From DAOTTI01 sp034437795 (lineage in GTDB: Bacteria > Chloroflexota > UBA11872 > UBA12225), in NCBI GenBank assembly GCA_034437795.1, contig DAOTTI010000241.1, positions 1-19,956 on the forward strand: DNA of 19,956 nt, given 5' to 3'. The notes beneath the pieces were generated by a model. That model was given only the letters and a program-made list of their open reading frames with translations. It was not told the origin of the DNA and did not search any database. Positions 6,504 through 14,248 of the stretch are shown one piece after another. The translations under genes were made by a program, and so were the position numbers. Within the stretch, counting starts at the first letter, position 1; every line of letters starts with the position of its first letter.

Positions 6504-6974
6504 TCACGAATTGAGGGCGAAGACGGCCGCCGTCACGATCCCCACCAGCACGTTGGCGACGATCCCGGCCAAGACGTGGCCCAGGCGCATCAGACGGGCG
6601 TTCAGCCAGCGCCCGGCGCGCCGCAGGGCGAGCCGCGCCGCCAGGCCAACCAGGCCCCCTGCCAGCGCCGCCCAGCCGCCGGCGGCCAGCAGGCTATTGG
6701 GAAGGGCGGTGCAGAGCACGGCGCCGGCGACGAGCGCCGCGGGTATTCCCGCGCCGGCGATGACCCGTCGCAGGCGGGGCACCTTGCCGGCGACCAGATC
6801 GACGCCGACGAGCACGGCCAGCGTGAGGACCAGCCCGTGCCCCAGCACGGCGCTAAATGGCGGCTGGACGGGGGCGCGCTGGGTGTAGGTGGCCAGGCCG
6901 GCCACGATCAGCAGGGTCATCCAGGGGTTGAGCCCTGCGGCGGCCGCCAGCGCCAGGACACTCGGGGCGTTCAC
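6504..6974 (-). CDS. DUF4126-like integral membrane protein
   Basis: A 156-residue protein made almost wholly of membrane helices (about 5-30, 43-62, 70-92, 95-116 and 130-155). It has the N-terminal ALAAAAGLNPWMTLLIVAGL motif characteristic of DUF4126 proteins. The function of this family is not known to me. The start is GTG 6974, with GGAGG rather far upstream (about 13 bases), so the start is moderately certain. It converges on trkA with ten bases between the two stop codons. A 15-base direct repeat, CGGCCGCCGTCACGA, at 6495-6509 and 6524-6538 spans its C-terminal codons and stop. Confidence 0.65.
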   Translation of the reverse strand: MNAPSVLALAAAAGLNPWMTLLIVAGLATYTQRAPVQPPFSAVLGHGLVLTLAVLVGVDLVAGKVPRLRRVIAGAGIPAALVAGAVLCTALPNSLLAAGGWAALAGGLVGLAARLALRRAGRWLNARLMRLGHVLAGIVANVLVGIVTAAVFALNS

Positions 6975-7225
6975 GGCTCGTGCTGTGCCTCCATTGCTGA
7001 GGGTCGTCCGCAGACAGCGCGCCTTACTCCCTCCACGACAACGCTGCAGGACGCGTGCAAGATGCGGGCGCTGCGCCCACGCGGTCCAGCTCTACGGCCA
7101 GGCGCATGGCGGCGATCCTGGCGCCACATCAGGAGCGGGCGCTGCGCCCACGCGGTCCGGCCGGTGGGCACTCTACCCCGACAGGTAGGCTGGCCCAGGC
7201 TGCCTGGGGGACTGGGGCGATGCGC
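6975..7225. repeat. Intergenic region with two-copy direct repeat
   Basis: A 24-base direct repeat occurs exactly at 7064-7087 and 7135-7158 (71-base period). Each copy contains the self-complementary GGGCGCTGCGCCC. No gene is supported here. Only two copies are present and the 47-base gap sequence is not spacer-like, so I do not call it a CRISPR. Confidence 0.6.
7194..7208 (-). terminator. Hairpin downstream of prmC
   Basis: CCCAGG-CTG-CCTGGG is a perfect six-base stem (seven with the flanking pairs over one base), 18 bases beyond the prmC stop on the minus strand. No T-run follows it, so it is a weak terminator candidate. Confidence 0.35.
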
Positions 7226-8092
7226 TCAGGGCCGGCGGACCTCGACCAGCCGATCACGCCCGGCAAGATCGCGATGGATCGACACCGTCGCTTCCGGCAG
7301 CGCCTGCTCCGCCAGGGCGCGCAGGGTGGGGGCCTGGCGCGGATCGCACTCCATGAGCAGAACGCCGCCTGCCTTCAGGTACGCGGGGACCTGGCGCAAG
7401 AGCCGGCGGTAGGGGTCCAGGCCGTCCGGTCCGCCGTCGAGGGCCTGGAGCGGCTCATAGACGCGCACCGGTCGTGGCAAGGCGTTCAGCTCAGGGGTAG
7501 GGACATAGGGGAGGTTGGCGGCGACGAGGTCCACCTCGACCGGCACCGGCTGGAGCAGGTCACCCAGGAGGCAGATGACCTGAGCCTGGCCGGGCCCCAG
7601 GAGCCGCTCGGCGTTGGCGCGGGCCAGCTCCAGGGCCGCGGCCGAGGTGTCGGTGGCGTAGACGCGCAGGCGCGGGCGCGCCCTGGCCAGGCTGACGGCG
7701 ATGGCGCCGGAGCCGGTGCCGGCGTCTACCGCCACCTGCCGTTCCCCCTCGCCCTGAATACAGGCCAGGGCGCGTTCCACGAGCAGCTCCGTTTCGGGGC
7801 GCGGGATCAGGACGTGGCGGTCGACCAGGAAGTCGAGGCCCATGAACTCGCGGTGTCCCGTGATGTAGGCCACCGGCTCACCGGCGGCACGCCGTGCGAG
7901 CAGGGCCTGGTAGGCCGCCCAGTCCGCCGCGGTGAGCGCGCGCTCGGGATGCGCGAACAGGGCCTCGCGGGAGACGCCCAGGGCATGGCGGAGCAGGACC
8001 TCCGCGTCAAGCTCAGGGGTATCAATGCCGGCCTCACCGGCCAGCTGCCTGAGCCGGTCGCTGCCGTAGGCCAGCGCCTCGCGCGCGTTCAC
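7226..8092 (-). CDS. prmC: Release factor glutamine N5-methyltransferase (PrmC/HemK)
   Basis: SAM-dependent methylase that modifies the glutamine of the GGQ motif in release factors RF1 and RF2, raising termination efficiency. It has 288 residues. The N-terminal helical release-factor-binding domain (1-75) is followed by RPETELLVE (98-106), motif I VDAGTGSGAIAVSLA (about 122-136) for SAM, an acidic post-I strand (YATDTS), and the catalytic motif IV. Motif IV reads ANLPYVP (NLPY at 193-196) in place of the common NPPY; NLPY variants are known in high-GC phyla. The start is GTG 8092, 68 bases after prfA. Having its own substrate gene directly upstream confirms the assignment. Confidence 0.95.
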   Translation of the reverse strand: MNAREALAYGSDRLRQLAGEAGIDTPELDAEVLLRHALGVSREALFAHPERALTAADWAAYQALLARRAAGEPVAYITGHREFMGLDFLVDRHVLIPRPETELLVERALACIQGEGERQVAVDAGTGSGAIAVSLARARPRLRVYATDTSAAALELARANAERLLGPGQAQVICLLGDLLQPVPVEVDLVAANLPYVPTPELNALPRPVRVYEPLQALDGGPDGLDPYRRLLRQVPAYLKAGGVLLMECDPRQAPTLRALAEQALPEATVSIHRDLAGRDRLVEVRRP

Positions 8093-8160
8093 AACGGGCT
8101 CTTTCGGCTAGGCGCCGGTCGCTTCCTGAGGAGGCACGGGCGGGCCAGAACGAGCTGGCA

Positions 8161-9231
8161 TCAGCCGACGGCGGCGGCGAGCTTCTCCGCCTGGTCGGCC
8201 TCGATCAGGGCCTGGATGAAGTCGTCGATCTCGCCGTCCAGGATGCGAGGGAGGTTGTGCACCGTGAGGCCGATGCGGTGGTCGGTCACGCGATCCTGCG
8301 GAAAGTTGTAGGTGCGGATCTTCTCGCTGCGGTCGCCGGTGCCGACCTGCAGGCGCCGGCTCTCGCCCAGCTCCTCGGCCCGCTTGCGCTGCTCGATATC
8401 GAGCAGCCGCGCGCGGAGCACGGCCAGCGCCTTGGCCTTGTTCTTGAGCTGGGAGCGCTCGTCCTGGCAGGTCACCACCAGCCCGGTGGGCTTATGGGTG
8501 ATGCGGACTGCCGAGTCCGTGGTATTGACGCTCTGGCCGCCATGCCCGCTGGAGCGGAAGACGTCAATCTCCAGGTCATCCTCGTTGATCTGGACGTCCA
8601 CCTCCTCCGCCTCGGGCAGCACGGCCACGGTGGCGGTGGAGGTGTGGATGCGCCCGGACGCCTCGGTGACCGGTACCCGCTGCACGCGGTGCACGCCGCT
8701 CTCGTACTTGAGCCGGCTGTAGGCCCCCTGCCCCCGCACCTCGAAGATGATCTCCTTGAACCCGCCGATCCCCGTCGGATTGGCGCTGAGGATCTCAGTG
8801 CGCCAGCCCTGGCGTTCGGCGTAGCGCACGTACATGCGATACAGGTCGGCGGCGAACAGGGCCGCCTCGTCACCGCCGGCGCCAGCGCGGATCTCCACGA
8901 TGACGTTGCGCTCATCGTTGGGATCCTTAGGCAGCAGGGCCAGGCGCAGCTGACGGCGGAGCTGCTCGGCGCGCCCCTCCAGCGTGCGCACCTCCTCGCG
9001 GGCCAGCTCTGCCAGCTCCGGATCGCGGTCGTCGGCCAGCAGGGCGCGCGCGCCCTCGAGCTCTTCGTTGACGCGCTTGAGCTCACGATAGAGGCGCACG
9101 ATCTCTTCCAGCGCGGCCTGCTCGCGCGTGTAGCGCGTCAGCCGGTCGCGATCCGCGATCACGTCTGGCCTGGAAAGCAGGTCATTCAGTTGTTCATAGC
9201 GCGTCTCGATCTGCGCCAGCTTGTCCCACAT
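8161..9231 (-). CDS. prfA: Peptide chain release factor 1
   Basis: Class-I release factor that reads UAA and UAG and triggers peptidyl-tRNA hydrolysis. The 356 residues match the family length. The codon-recognition tripeptide of RF1 is present as Pro-Val-Thr (187-189, in VQRVPVTEASGRIHTS), which marks RF1 rather than RF2 (SPF). The catalytic GGQ is at 231-233 (SSGHGGQSVNTTDSAVRITH); Gln233 would be methylated by the downstream PrmC. The N-terminal coiled domain (1-100) is complete. ATG 9231 has GGAGG about six bases upstream. It is transcribed with DUF1385 upstream and prmC downstream. Confidence 0.97.
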   Translation of the reverse strand: MWDKLAQIETRYEQLNDLLSRPDVIADRDRLTRYTREQAALEEIVRLYRELKRVNEELEGARALLADDRDPELAELAREEVRTLEGRAEQLRRQLRLALLPKDPNDERNVIVEIRAGAGGDEAALFAADLYRMYVRYAERQGWRTEILSANPTGIGGFKEIIFEVRGQGAYSRLKYESGVHRVQRVPVTEASGRIHTSTATVAVLPEAEEVDVQINEDDLEIDVFRSSGHGGQSVNTTDSAVRITHKPTGLVVTCQDERSQLKNKAKALAVLRARLLDIEQRKRAEELGESRRLQVGTGDRSEKIRTYNFPQDRVTDHRIGLTVHNLPRILDGEIDDFIQALIEADQAEKLAAAVG

Positions 9232-9308
9232 GGATGTCCTCCGCCCGGTTCACACTCACCAGGCCCGCGCGATGCGTCGGGTGAGGCGGCCCAGCCGCTC
9301 GCGACCGA

Positions 9309-10277
9309 TCACCGCGCCACCACCACGCGATCCGACACCAGCACCCGATCCAGGGCCGCGATGGCCACCTCCACCTGTGACTGGTCCGGCTCCCGCGTGG
9401 TCAGGGCCTGAAGGGCCAGCCCCGGGGCAAGCACGACCTGCATCGCTGGATGCGACGCTCGGCGCGCCGCGAAGCGGATCCCTTCGTAGGCGACCGCCGC
9501 GATCACGGGGACCAGGGCCACGCGCGAGGCGATCCGCACCGGCAGGGAAGGGCGGCCCAGCAGGCCGAAGACGAAGACGGAGAGCACGACCACGAACAGC
9601 AGGAAGCTGGTGCCGCACCGCGGGTGGGCCACGCTGTAGCGCTGCACCCGCTCCGGCAGGAGCGGTTCACCGGCCTCGTAGGCGTTGATGGCCTTGTGCT
9701 CGGCCCCGTGGTACTGGAAGACCCGCTGCACGTCCGGCAGCCGGCCGATCAGCCAGACATAGCCGAAGAAGATCCCGATGCGCACCAGGCCTTCGAACAC
9801 CACGCTCCAGGTGGCCGACGGGAGCCACGGCTCCACCAGGCGAGCGACGAGGAGGGGTGAGACGAAGAAGATGGCGATACCGAAGAGCAGCGCCACGACC
9901 ATGGTGCCCCACATGGCCCCCCCGCCGAAGGCCTCCTTGGCGGCCCGCTCCGCTGCCGTGAGCCTGCCGTCCGCCCCCTGGGCAGGGGCTTGCCGGTCGG
10001 CCACCGGCGGCGCGCCGGCGCCGGCCTCGTCCATCGCCACGTTGGCGGAGAAGACCAGCGCCCGCATGCCGAGCGCCAGGGTGTCCCAGAGCAGCAAGGC
10101 GCCTCGGACGAAGGGCCAGCGTGCCCATCGGCTGCGGGCAAAGCTGCGCCGCAAGGGCTCTTCATGGACCACCACTGAGCCCTGCGGATGCCGGACGGCG
10201 ACGGCCATCGTCGTCCGGCCGCGCATCATCACCCCTTCGATGACCGCCTGCCCGCCGTAGTAGAACACTTCGCTCAT
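9309..10277 (-). CDS. DUF1385 family membrane protein
   Basis: Member of the DUF1385 (YqhQ-like) family; its function is not established. It has 322 residues. The N-terminal signature YYGGQAVIEGVMMRG is at 6-20. Four membrane helices fall at about 122-146, 157-178, 222-242 and 250-270. Between helices two and three is the invariant QYHGAEHKAINAYE (188-201), then HPRCGTSFLL (218-227), whose His/Glu/Cys residues suggest a metal site. A Gly/Ala-rich stretch at 85-105 is probably a loop. ATG 10277 gives the conserved N terminus; a longer frame upstream carries no family residues. Its position between rpmE and prfA is common in Gram-positive-type and Chloroflexota genomes and suggests a translation-linked or housekeeping role. 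Confidence 0.92.
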   Translation of the reverse strand: MSEVFYYGGQAVIEGVMMRGRTTMAVAVRHPQGSVVVHEEPLRRSFARSRWARWPFVRGALLLWDTLALGMRALVFSANVAMDEAGAGAPPVADRQAPAQGADGRLTAAERAAKEAFGGGAMWGTMVVALLFGIAIFFVSPLLVARLVEPWLPSATWSVVFEGLVRIGIFFGYVWLIGRLPDVQRVFQYHGAEHKAINAYEAGEPLLPERVQRYSVAHPRCGTSFLLFVVVLSVFVFGLLGRPSLPVRIASRVALVPVIAAVAYEGIRFAARRASHPAMQVVLAPGLALQALTTREPDQSQVEVAIAALDRVLVSDRVVVAR

Positions 10278-10327
10278 CGCCCGATCCCCCGTCGATCGCG
10301 CCGGCCCCAGGCCGGCCCGCAAGCATG

Positions 10328-10358
10328 AAGAAAGGCAGTCCGCATCAGGCGAACTGCC
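10328..10358 (-). terminator. Intrinsic terminator after rpmE
   Basis: On the minus strand, bases 10358-10349 pair with 10343-10334 to form a ten-base stem (one G-U) with a five-base loop (CTGAT). TTTCTT follows directly. It is the clearest Rho-independent terminator in the window. It lies in the 105-base gap between the rpmE stop and the DUF1385 start, so the kinase-rpmE transcript probably ends here and DUF1385-prfA-prmC needs its own promoter or read-through. Confidence 0.75.
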
Positions 10359-10382
10359 CGCTCCAGAAGGCGTCACCGGCAG

Positions 10383-10601
10383 CTAGCGGCCGGCGGTAGG
10401 ACGGATGCCGAAGCGACGCTGGAAGCGCTCCACCTGCCCCGCCGTGTCCACGATGCGCTGCTGGCCCGTGTAGAACGGGTGGCATTTGGAGCAGACCTCC
10501 ACGTGCAACTGCGGCTTGGTGGAACCGGTGGTGAACGTGTTCCCGCAGGCGCAGGTCACCACCGCGTTCGGATAGTAGGTCGGATGGATGTCGGGCTTCA
10601 C
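10383..10601 (-). CDS. rpmE: 50S ribosomal protein L31
   Basis: Zinc-containing L31 of 72 residues. It has the four zinc ligands Cys17, Cys19, Cys37 and Cys40 (VTCACGNTF and VCSKCHPFYTG), the so-called C+ form, so zinc starvation could affect it. The N terminus MKPDIHPTYYPNAVVTC is typical. The start is GTG 10601. It overlaps the TGA stop of the upstream sugar-kinase gene (GTGA), which implies translational coupling. An intrinsic terminator follows 25 bases after its stop. Confidence 0.95.
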   Translation of the reverse strand: MKPDIHPTYYPNAVVTCACGNTFTTGSTKPQLHVEVCSKCHPFYTGQQRIVDTAGQVERFQRRFGIRPTAGR

Positions 10602-11698
10602 CGTGCTGGCCTTTCATTCGATTCTACCAGGGACAGCGCCTCTTCCAGCGTGGGAATACCCGCTCGGCCCCCCAGGGCACGGCACTTCAGGCTGGCCGCC
10701 GCCGACGCCAGCGCCAGGGACCGGCGTAGGTCCCACCCGCGGGCGCGGCCGTACAGGAAGGCGCCGTGAAAGACGTCACCCGCGCCGGTCGTGTCCAGGG
10801 GGCGTACTGGATAGGCCGGCAGGTGGAACTGGCCGTCGGAGGTGGCGCACCAGCTCCCGTGCTCGCCCTCGGTGACGACGACCACCGGTGGCCCCAGCTG
10901 CCTCAGCCGCACCGCCGCGTCCAGCAGGCGCTCGCCGGCCAGCACCACCACCTCGCCGGCCGGATGGTACACGGGGGCGCCGGCGGGAGAGGCGCTTGGC
11001 GCCAGGGCCGCCGGTGCGCGGTACGGATGGCCGTGTGGCGCCGATGGCGAGGGCGGCGTGGCCTGGGTGGCCGACAGGGCGGCGAAGTCCCGCGCGGCCC
11101 GCCCCACGTCGCGTCCCTCCTGGTGCGCGACGAACTCGCTGGCGAAGAACCGTGATACGATGAGGTAGTCGAGGTACGGCAGCAGGCCGAATATGGACGG
11201 ATGGAAGTGCGTGCCGTCGAAGCAGACCTCCCGTCCGGCCGCCTTGGCCCAGGCGGCGGCCTGGACGGCGGCCGGCCCGGCGTCACTCAGGTGCAGGATC
11301 CTGCCCCGGGTCAGGTAGTCGCGGTCGAGCTCGCGAGGCGCCAGGTCCGGCACGGTGCCGCGCTGCGACAGGAAGGCGCGGGCCCCGCTGGCGCGGTCGA
11401 CGAGCACCACGGTCAGGTGCGAGGTGGCGCCGGCCTGCACCAGCAGGCGTGAGACGTCGACGCCGTAGCGCCGGAAGTCGGCCACGATCTCCTGGCCAAT
11501 GGCGTCGTCCCCGACCTTGCCAACGAAGCCGGCCCGCCCGCCGAGCCTGGCCACGGCCACCATGGCCGTGGCCACCATCCCGCCGCCCTGGCGCTCGCGC
11601 CGCAGGATGGTGGCCCGCCCTTCGGGGGGCGGGATCTCGGTCAGCAGCAGCAGGTCGTCCAGGCAGCAATACCCCAGACCGACGACGTCAAAGTTCAC
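10598..11698 (-). CDS. PfkB family carbohydrate kinase
   Basis: ATP-dependent ribokinase-type sugar kinase of 366 residues. It has the N-terminal DVVGLGYCCLDDLLLL, the substrate-site GGG at 38-40 (QGGGMVATAMVAVARLGG), GFVGKVGDDAIG (57-68) and the C-terminal signature DTTGAGDVFHGAFLYG with catalytic base Asp308. An insert of about 40 residues rich in Ala, Pro and Ser (210-250) interrupts the second half and is absent from standard members. Sugar specificity cannot be read from the sequence; the N-terminal pattern resembles the sulfofructose-kinase-like branch only loosely. I chose GTG 11698 over an in-frame TTG at 11743, because the fold begins at residue 3. A minus-strand TATTAT (11713-11708) lies only nine bases from the GTG, so the message could be nearly leaderless. 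The gene is coupled to rpmE. Confidence 0.9.
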   Translation of the reverse strand: MNFDVVGLGYCCLDDLLLLTEIPPPEGRATILRRERQGGGMVATAMVAVARLGGRAGFVGKVGDDAIGQEIVADFRRYGVDVSRLLVQAGATSHLTVVLVDRASGARAFLSQRGTVPDLAPRELDRDYLTRGRILHLSDAGPAAVQAAAWAKAAGREVCFDGTHFHPSIFGLLPYLDYLIVSRFFASEFVAHQEGRDVGRAARDFAALSATQATPPSPSAPHGHPYRAPAALAPSASPAGAPVYHPAGEVVVLAGERLLDAAVRLRQLGPPVVVVTEGEHGSWCATSDGQFHLPAYPVRPLDTTGAGDVFHGAFLYGRARGWDLRRSLALASAAASLKCRALGGRAGIPTLEEALSLVESNERPAR

Positions 11699-11790
11699 GC
11701 TGCCAGGATAATAGACTGAGTGCCGGAACAAGCCGTGGACCAAGATGTGGCCAAGGCTTCCGGCTGATCACGGGGAAGGAGCGGTTCCTG
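11699..11790. promoter_or_regulatory. Divergent promoter region between the sugar kinase and moeA
   Basis: A 92-base gap between divergent starts. TATTAT on the minus strand (11713-11708) is a candidate -10 for the kinase. The moeA ribosome binding site is AAGGAG (11776-11781), nine bases before its ATG. I find no clear -35 in either direction and no molybdenum-cofactor riboswitch-like structure. Confidence 0.35.
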
Positions 11791-13143
11791 ATGGCTGAAC
11801 CGAGGGTGCTCGATCCGCTGGCGCCGCAGCGCCTGGGCGGGCAGGCGCCGGACCTGCTGGCGGTAGATGAGGCGCTGGAGCGCATCACGGCCGCCTTTGC
11901 GCCACTGGAGGAGTACGAGCGGGTACCGATCCTGGATGCCCTGGGGCGCGTGCTCGTGGAGGACGTGCCGGCGGACATCGACATCCCGCCGTTCGACAAC
12001 ACGGCGATGGATGGCTACGCGGTGCGGGCCGAGGACGTGGCTTCGGCCACGCCGGAACGGCCGGTGGCGCTGCGCGTGGTCGGGCAGATCGCTGCCGGCG
12101 CGGGGGCCCCGCGCCCGCTCGGTCACGGCGAGGCGTACCGCATCCTGACCGGCGCGCCGCTGCCGCCGGGGGCAGACGCGGTGGTGCCATACGAGTACAC
12201 CGACGGGCACGGCTTTGGCGGCTGGTCGGCCGGGGCCGGCGAGGTCGCCGGCGCGCAGGAACGGGAGGTGCGCGTCTTCCGTGCCGTGGCACGGGGCGAC
12301 AACGTGCGCTACGCGGGTGAAGACCAGCGCAAAGGGGAGGTCATGCTGCGCGCCGGCACGGTGGTGCGTCCGGCGGAGGTGGGCGCGCTGGCCTCGCTCG
12401 GTCGGAGCCTGGTGTGGGTCTACCGCCGGCCGAGGGTGGCCGTGCTCTCCACCGGCGACGAGGTGGTCCCGATCGACCGGCCGCTGGGGCCCGGCCAGAT
12501 CCGCGACGCCAACAGCCACGCCCTGGCGGCCCTGATCCGCCACTACGGCGGAGAGCCGATCTTGCTCGGCATCGCGCCCGACCGGCCCGAGGCCGTGCGG
12601 CAGGGGCTGCTGGCGGGGCTAGAGCGTGGCGCCGACCTTCTGCTCACGACGGGGGGCGTCTCCCTGGGGAGTCTGGACGTGGTCAAGCAGGTGCTGCGGG
12701 ACGAGGGCGAGATCGCCTTCTGGTCGATCGACATGCGCCCGGGCAAGCCGCTGGTCTTTGGCCGGCTGCGGGGGGTGCCGATCATGGGGCTACCCGGCAA
12801 CCCCGTCTCGGCGATGGTGACCTTCGAGCTGTTCGCCCGTCCGGCGATGCTGCGCCTGGCCGGCCACCGGCGGCTGCGCAAGGTGGAGGTGATGGCCACT
12901 GCCGTGCAGCCGATCTCCAATCGGAGCGGGCGCGAGCACTTCATGCGAGGCATCGTCTCCCGCCGGCCGGGTGAGGGCGGCGAGCCGGAGTGGGTCGTCC
13001 GTCTCACCGGCGAGCAAGGCTCGAACATCCTCACGTCGATGGTCAAGGCCAACGCCCTCGTGCGTCTGCCCAAGTCCAAGACCCACGTGGAGGCCGGCGA
13101 GCGGGTGCGGGTGCTCATGCTGGACTGGCCGCCGCTCGAGTAG
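11791..13143 (+). CDS. moeA: Molybdopterin molybdenumtransferase
   Basis: Inserts molybdate into adenylylated molybdopterin in the last step of molybdenum-cofactor synthesis. It has 450 residues. Domain signatures in order are PPFDNTAMDGYAVRAED (66-82), ILTGAPLPPGADAVVPYE (118-135), GDNVRYAGEDQRKGE (169-183), VAVLSTGDEVV (217-227), then the MoCF-binding core TTGGVSLGSLDVVK (286-299), SIDMRPGKPLVFG (312-324) and GLPGNPVSAMVTFELF (333-348). A C-terminal domain IV follows. A Gly/Ala-rich insert at 138-160 lengthens the domain-I/II region. The start is ATG 11791; the frame is open further upstream but without family sequence. No other cofactor genes are in this window. Confidence 0.96.
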   Translation: MAEPRVLDPLAPQRLGGQAPDLLAVDEALERITAAFAPLEEYERVPILDALGRVLVEDVPADIDIPPFDNTAMDGYAVRAEDVASATPERPVALRVVGQIAAGAGAPRPLGHGEAYRILTGAPLPPGADAVVPYEYTDGHGFGGWSAGAGEVAGAQEREVRVFRAVARGDNVRYAGEDQRKGEVMLRAGTVVRPAEVGALASLGRSLVWVYRRPRVAVLSTGDEVVPIDRPLGPGQIRDANSHALAALIRHYGGEPILLGIAPDRPEAVRQGLLAGLERGADLLLTTGGVSLGSLDVVKQVLRDEGEIAFWSIDMRPGKPLVFGRLRGVPIMGLPGNPVSAMVTFELFARPAMLRLAGHRRLRKVEVMATAVQPISNRSGREHFMRGIVSRRPGEGGEPEWVVRLTGEQGSNILTSMVKANALVRLPKSKTHVEAGERVRVLMLDWPPLE

Positions 13144-13216
13144 ACGTGGCCCCGCCACCACTGGAGCCGACGGTGCCCAAAGCCGGACGCATCAGGCCGG
13201 CGATGGACAATCGCCG

Positions 13217-13326
13217 CTAGCCTAGATCTTTCATGAGCGGAGCGCTCACCGCCGCCCGCTTTGCGGGCCCCTGCTCTCCCAAAGTGAAGAGGGGACGCTT
13301 CGCCGGTCAGGATTACTCCAGGCTAG
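13217..13326. repeat. Palindromic intergenic element, copy 2
   Basis: Bounded by CTAGCCT (13217-13223) and AGGCTAG (13320-13326). It contains the same 17-mer TGAGCGGAGCGCTCACC (13234-13250) as the element at 3086-3175, followed by a pyrimidine-rich stretch. Length and order of parts match copy 1, but the arms are less perfect. It lies after moeA with no coding potential. Confidence 0.6.
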
Positions 13327-13402
13327 TGGGTCGTTTGCCATGCCCATTGCCATTCCACCAGGGGAGCCAATGCCCATAGCCAAGGCGAGTGACCCACTAG
13401 CC
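13321..13402. repeat. Second inverted repeat abutting copy 2
   Basis: GGCTAGTGGGTC (13321-13332) pairs perfectly with GACCCACTAGCC (13391-13402), and the left arm shares GGCTAG with the end of the preceding element. The inside has two imperfect direct repeats of a CCATGCCCATTGCC-type sequence. The ten bases CACTAGCCGT at its right end also occur inside copy 1 (3150-3159). It sits 22 bases beyond the stop of the DtxR-type gene and could form that gene's 3' hairpin. Confidence 0.6.
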
Positions 13403-13424
13403 GTCTGCGCCGCGGTGGGGGCGG

Positions 13425-14228
13425 TTACGGTCGGCGGCCCAGCGGAGCGACGAAGAGGGTGGCGGCGGCGCTGGCCTCCAGGCGCAATTCGTCACCGCGC
13501 TCCGTCTGCGCCGTCACCGCACCCGACAGCCGGTCCACTCCCAGGATAGTGAGTCTGGTGCCTGGCTGGACCCCGTGGCGGTCCAGGTACTCCAGCAGGT
13601 CGTGATCGGCCTCGCCCTCCTCGGTGATGCGCTTGACGACCACGGTCTCCCCTGGACCTACCTGGACGAGATAGACGCCGGCATGGTCGATCTCCGCGTT
13701 GCCGGGGATGGGATTGCCGTGCGGGCAGAGCGCCGGCCGGCCGAGCGCCTCGTCCAGGCGGTCGAGGAGCGGTGCGGTGAAGCCGGGCTCAAAGCGCTCC
13801 GCGGCGGCGTGGGCTTCCGCCGGGCCCAGGCGCAGCGCCTGGTGGAGCCAGCATTCGATCAGGCGGTGCTTGCGGGTAGCGGCCTCACCGACGCGCCGGC
13901 CTGCGTCCGTGAGGACGATCTGCTTGCGGTCGCCCAAGTTTTCCAGGCGGACAAAGCCCTGGCGGCGCAGGCGCTGCAGGGTCTGGGTCACCGATGGGGG
14001 CGAGACCCGCAGGTGGCGGGCGAGCTGGGCGCCGATCACGGTCCGGCGCTCGGCGGTCAGGGCATAGATCGCCGCCAGATAATGCTCGACGGCGGGGGTG
14101 AGCGGCAGCGCGGCCGTCGGCGGGCCGGCATCCGGCGGGGATGGGCGGGGTCTTGCGCCCACCTGGGCGGCCCCGCGTCGCGTGGCGCTACTGGCTGTCT
14201 GTGGTACAGCCACTGTCAGGGCGGCCAT
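13425..14228 (-). CDS. DtxR/MntR family metal-dependent repressor
   Basis: Iron- or manganese-responsive transcriptional repressor of 267 residues. A Pro/Ala-rich leader of ~43 residues precedes the winged helix (44-110; VIGAQLARHLRVSPPSVTQT, then LQRLRRQGFV). The dimerisation domain (115-180) ends in CPHGNPIPG, a family signature. A C-terminal FeoA/SH3-like domain follows (190-267; VQPGTRLTILGVDRLSG). Metal-site residues differ from MntR and DtxR: the MntR Asp8 position is His49, Glu11 is Ala52, Glu99 and Glu102 are kept (Glu144, Glu147), His77 is kept (His121), and His103 is Pro148. Metal choice is therefore uncertain. ATG 14228 has GGAGG seven bases upstream. A perfect palindrome over the promoter suggests autoregulation. 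The neighbours are a PerR-like regulator and iron-storage genes. Confidence 0.92.
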   Translation of the reverse strand: MAALTVAVPQTASSATRRGAAQVGARPRPSPPDAGPPTAALPLTPAVEHYLAAIYALTAERRTVIGAQLARHLRVSPPSVTQTLQRLRRQGFVRLENLGDRKQIVLTDAGRRVGEAATRKHRLIECWLHQALRLGPAEAHAAAERFEPGFTAPLLDRLDEALGRPALCPHGNPIPGNAEIDHAGVYLVQVGPGETVVVKRITEEGEADHDLLEYLDRHGVQPGTRLTILGVDRLSGAVTAQTERGDELRLEASAAATLFVAPLGRRP

Positions 14229-14248
14229 CCGGAACCTCCAAGTGACAT

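Noticed and set aside
7064..7158. Two-copy direct repeat as a possible CRISPR
   Set aside because: Only two repeat units, no cas gene, and the gap is 47 bases of ordinary intergenic sequence.
7055..8311. 418-codon plus-strand frame opposite prmC
   Set aside because: Antisense to an unmistakable PrmC and starts inside a repeat.
8257..9411. 384-codon plus-strand frame opposite prfA
   Set aside because: Antisense shadow of a well-defined RF1 gene; it has no family features.
11699..11790. Molybdenum-cofactor riboswitch before moeA
   Set aside because: The gap is too short and shows no long stems.
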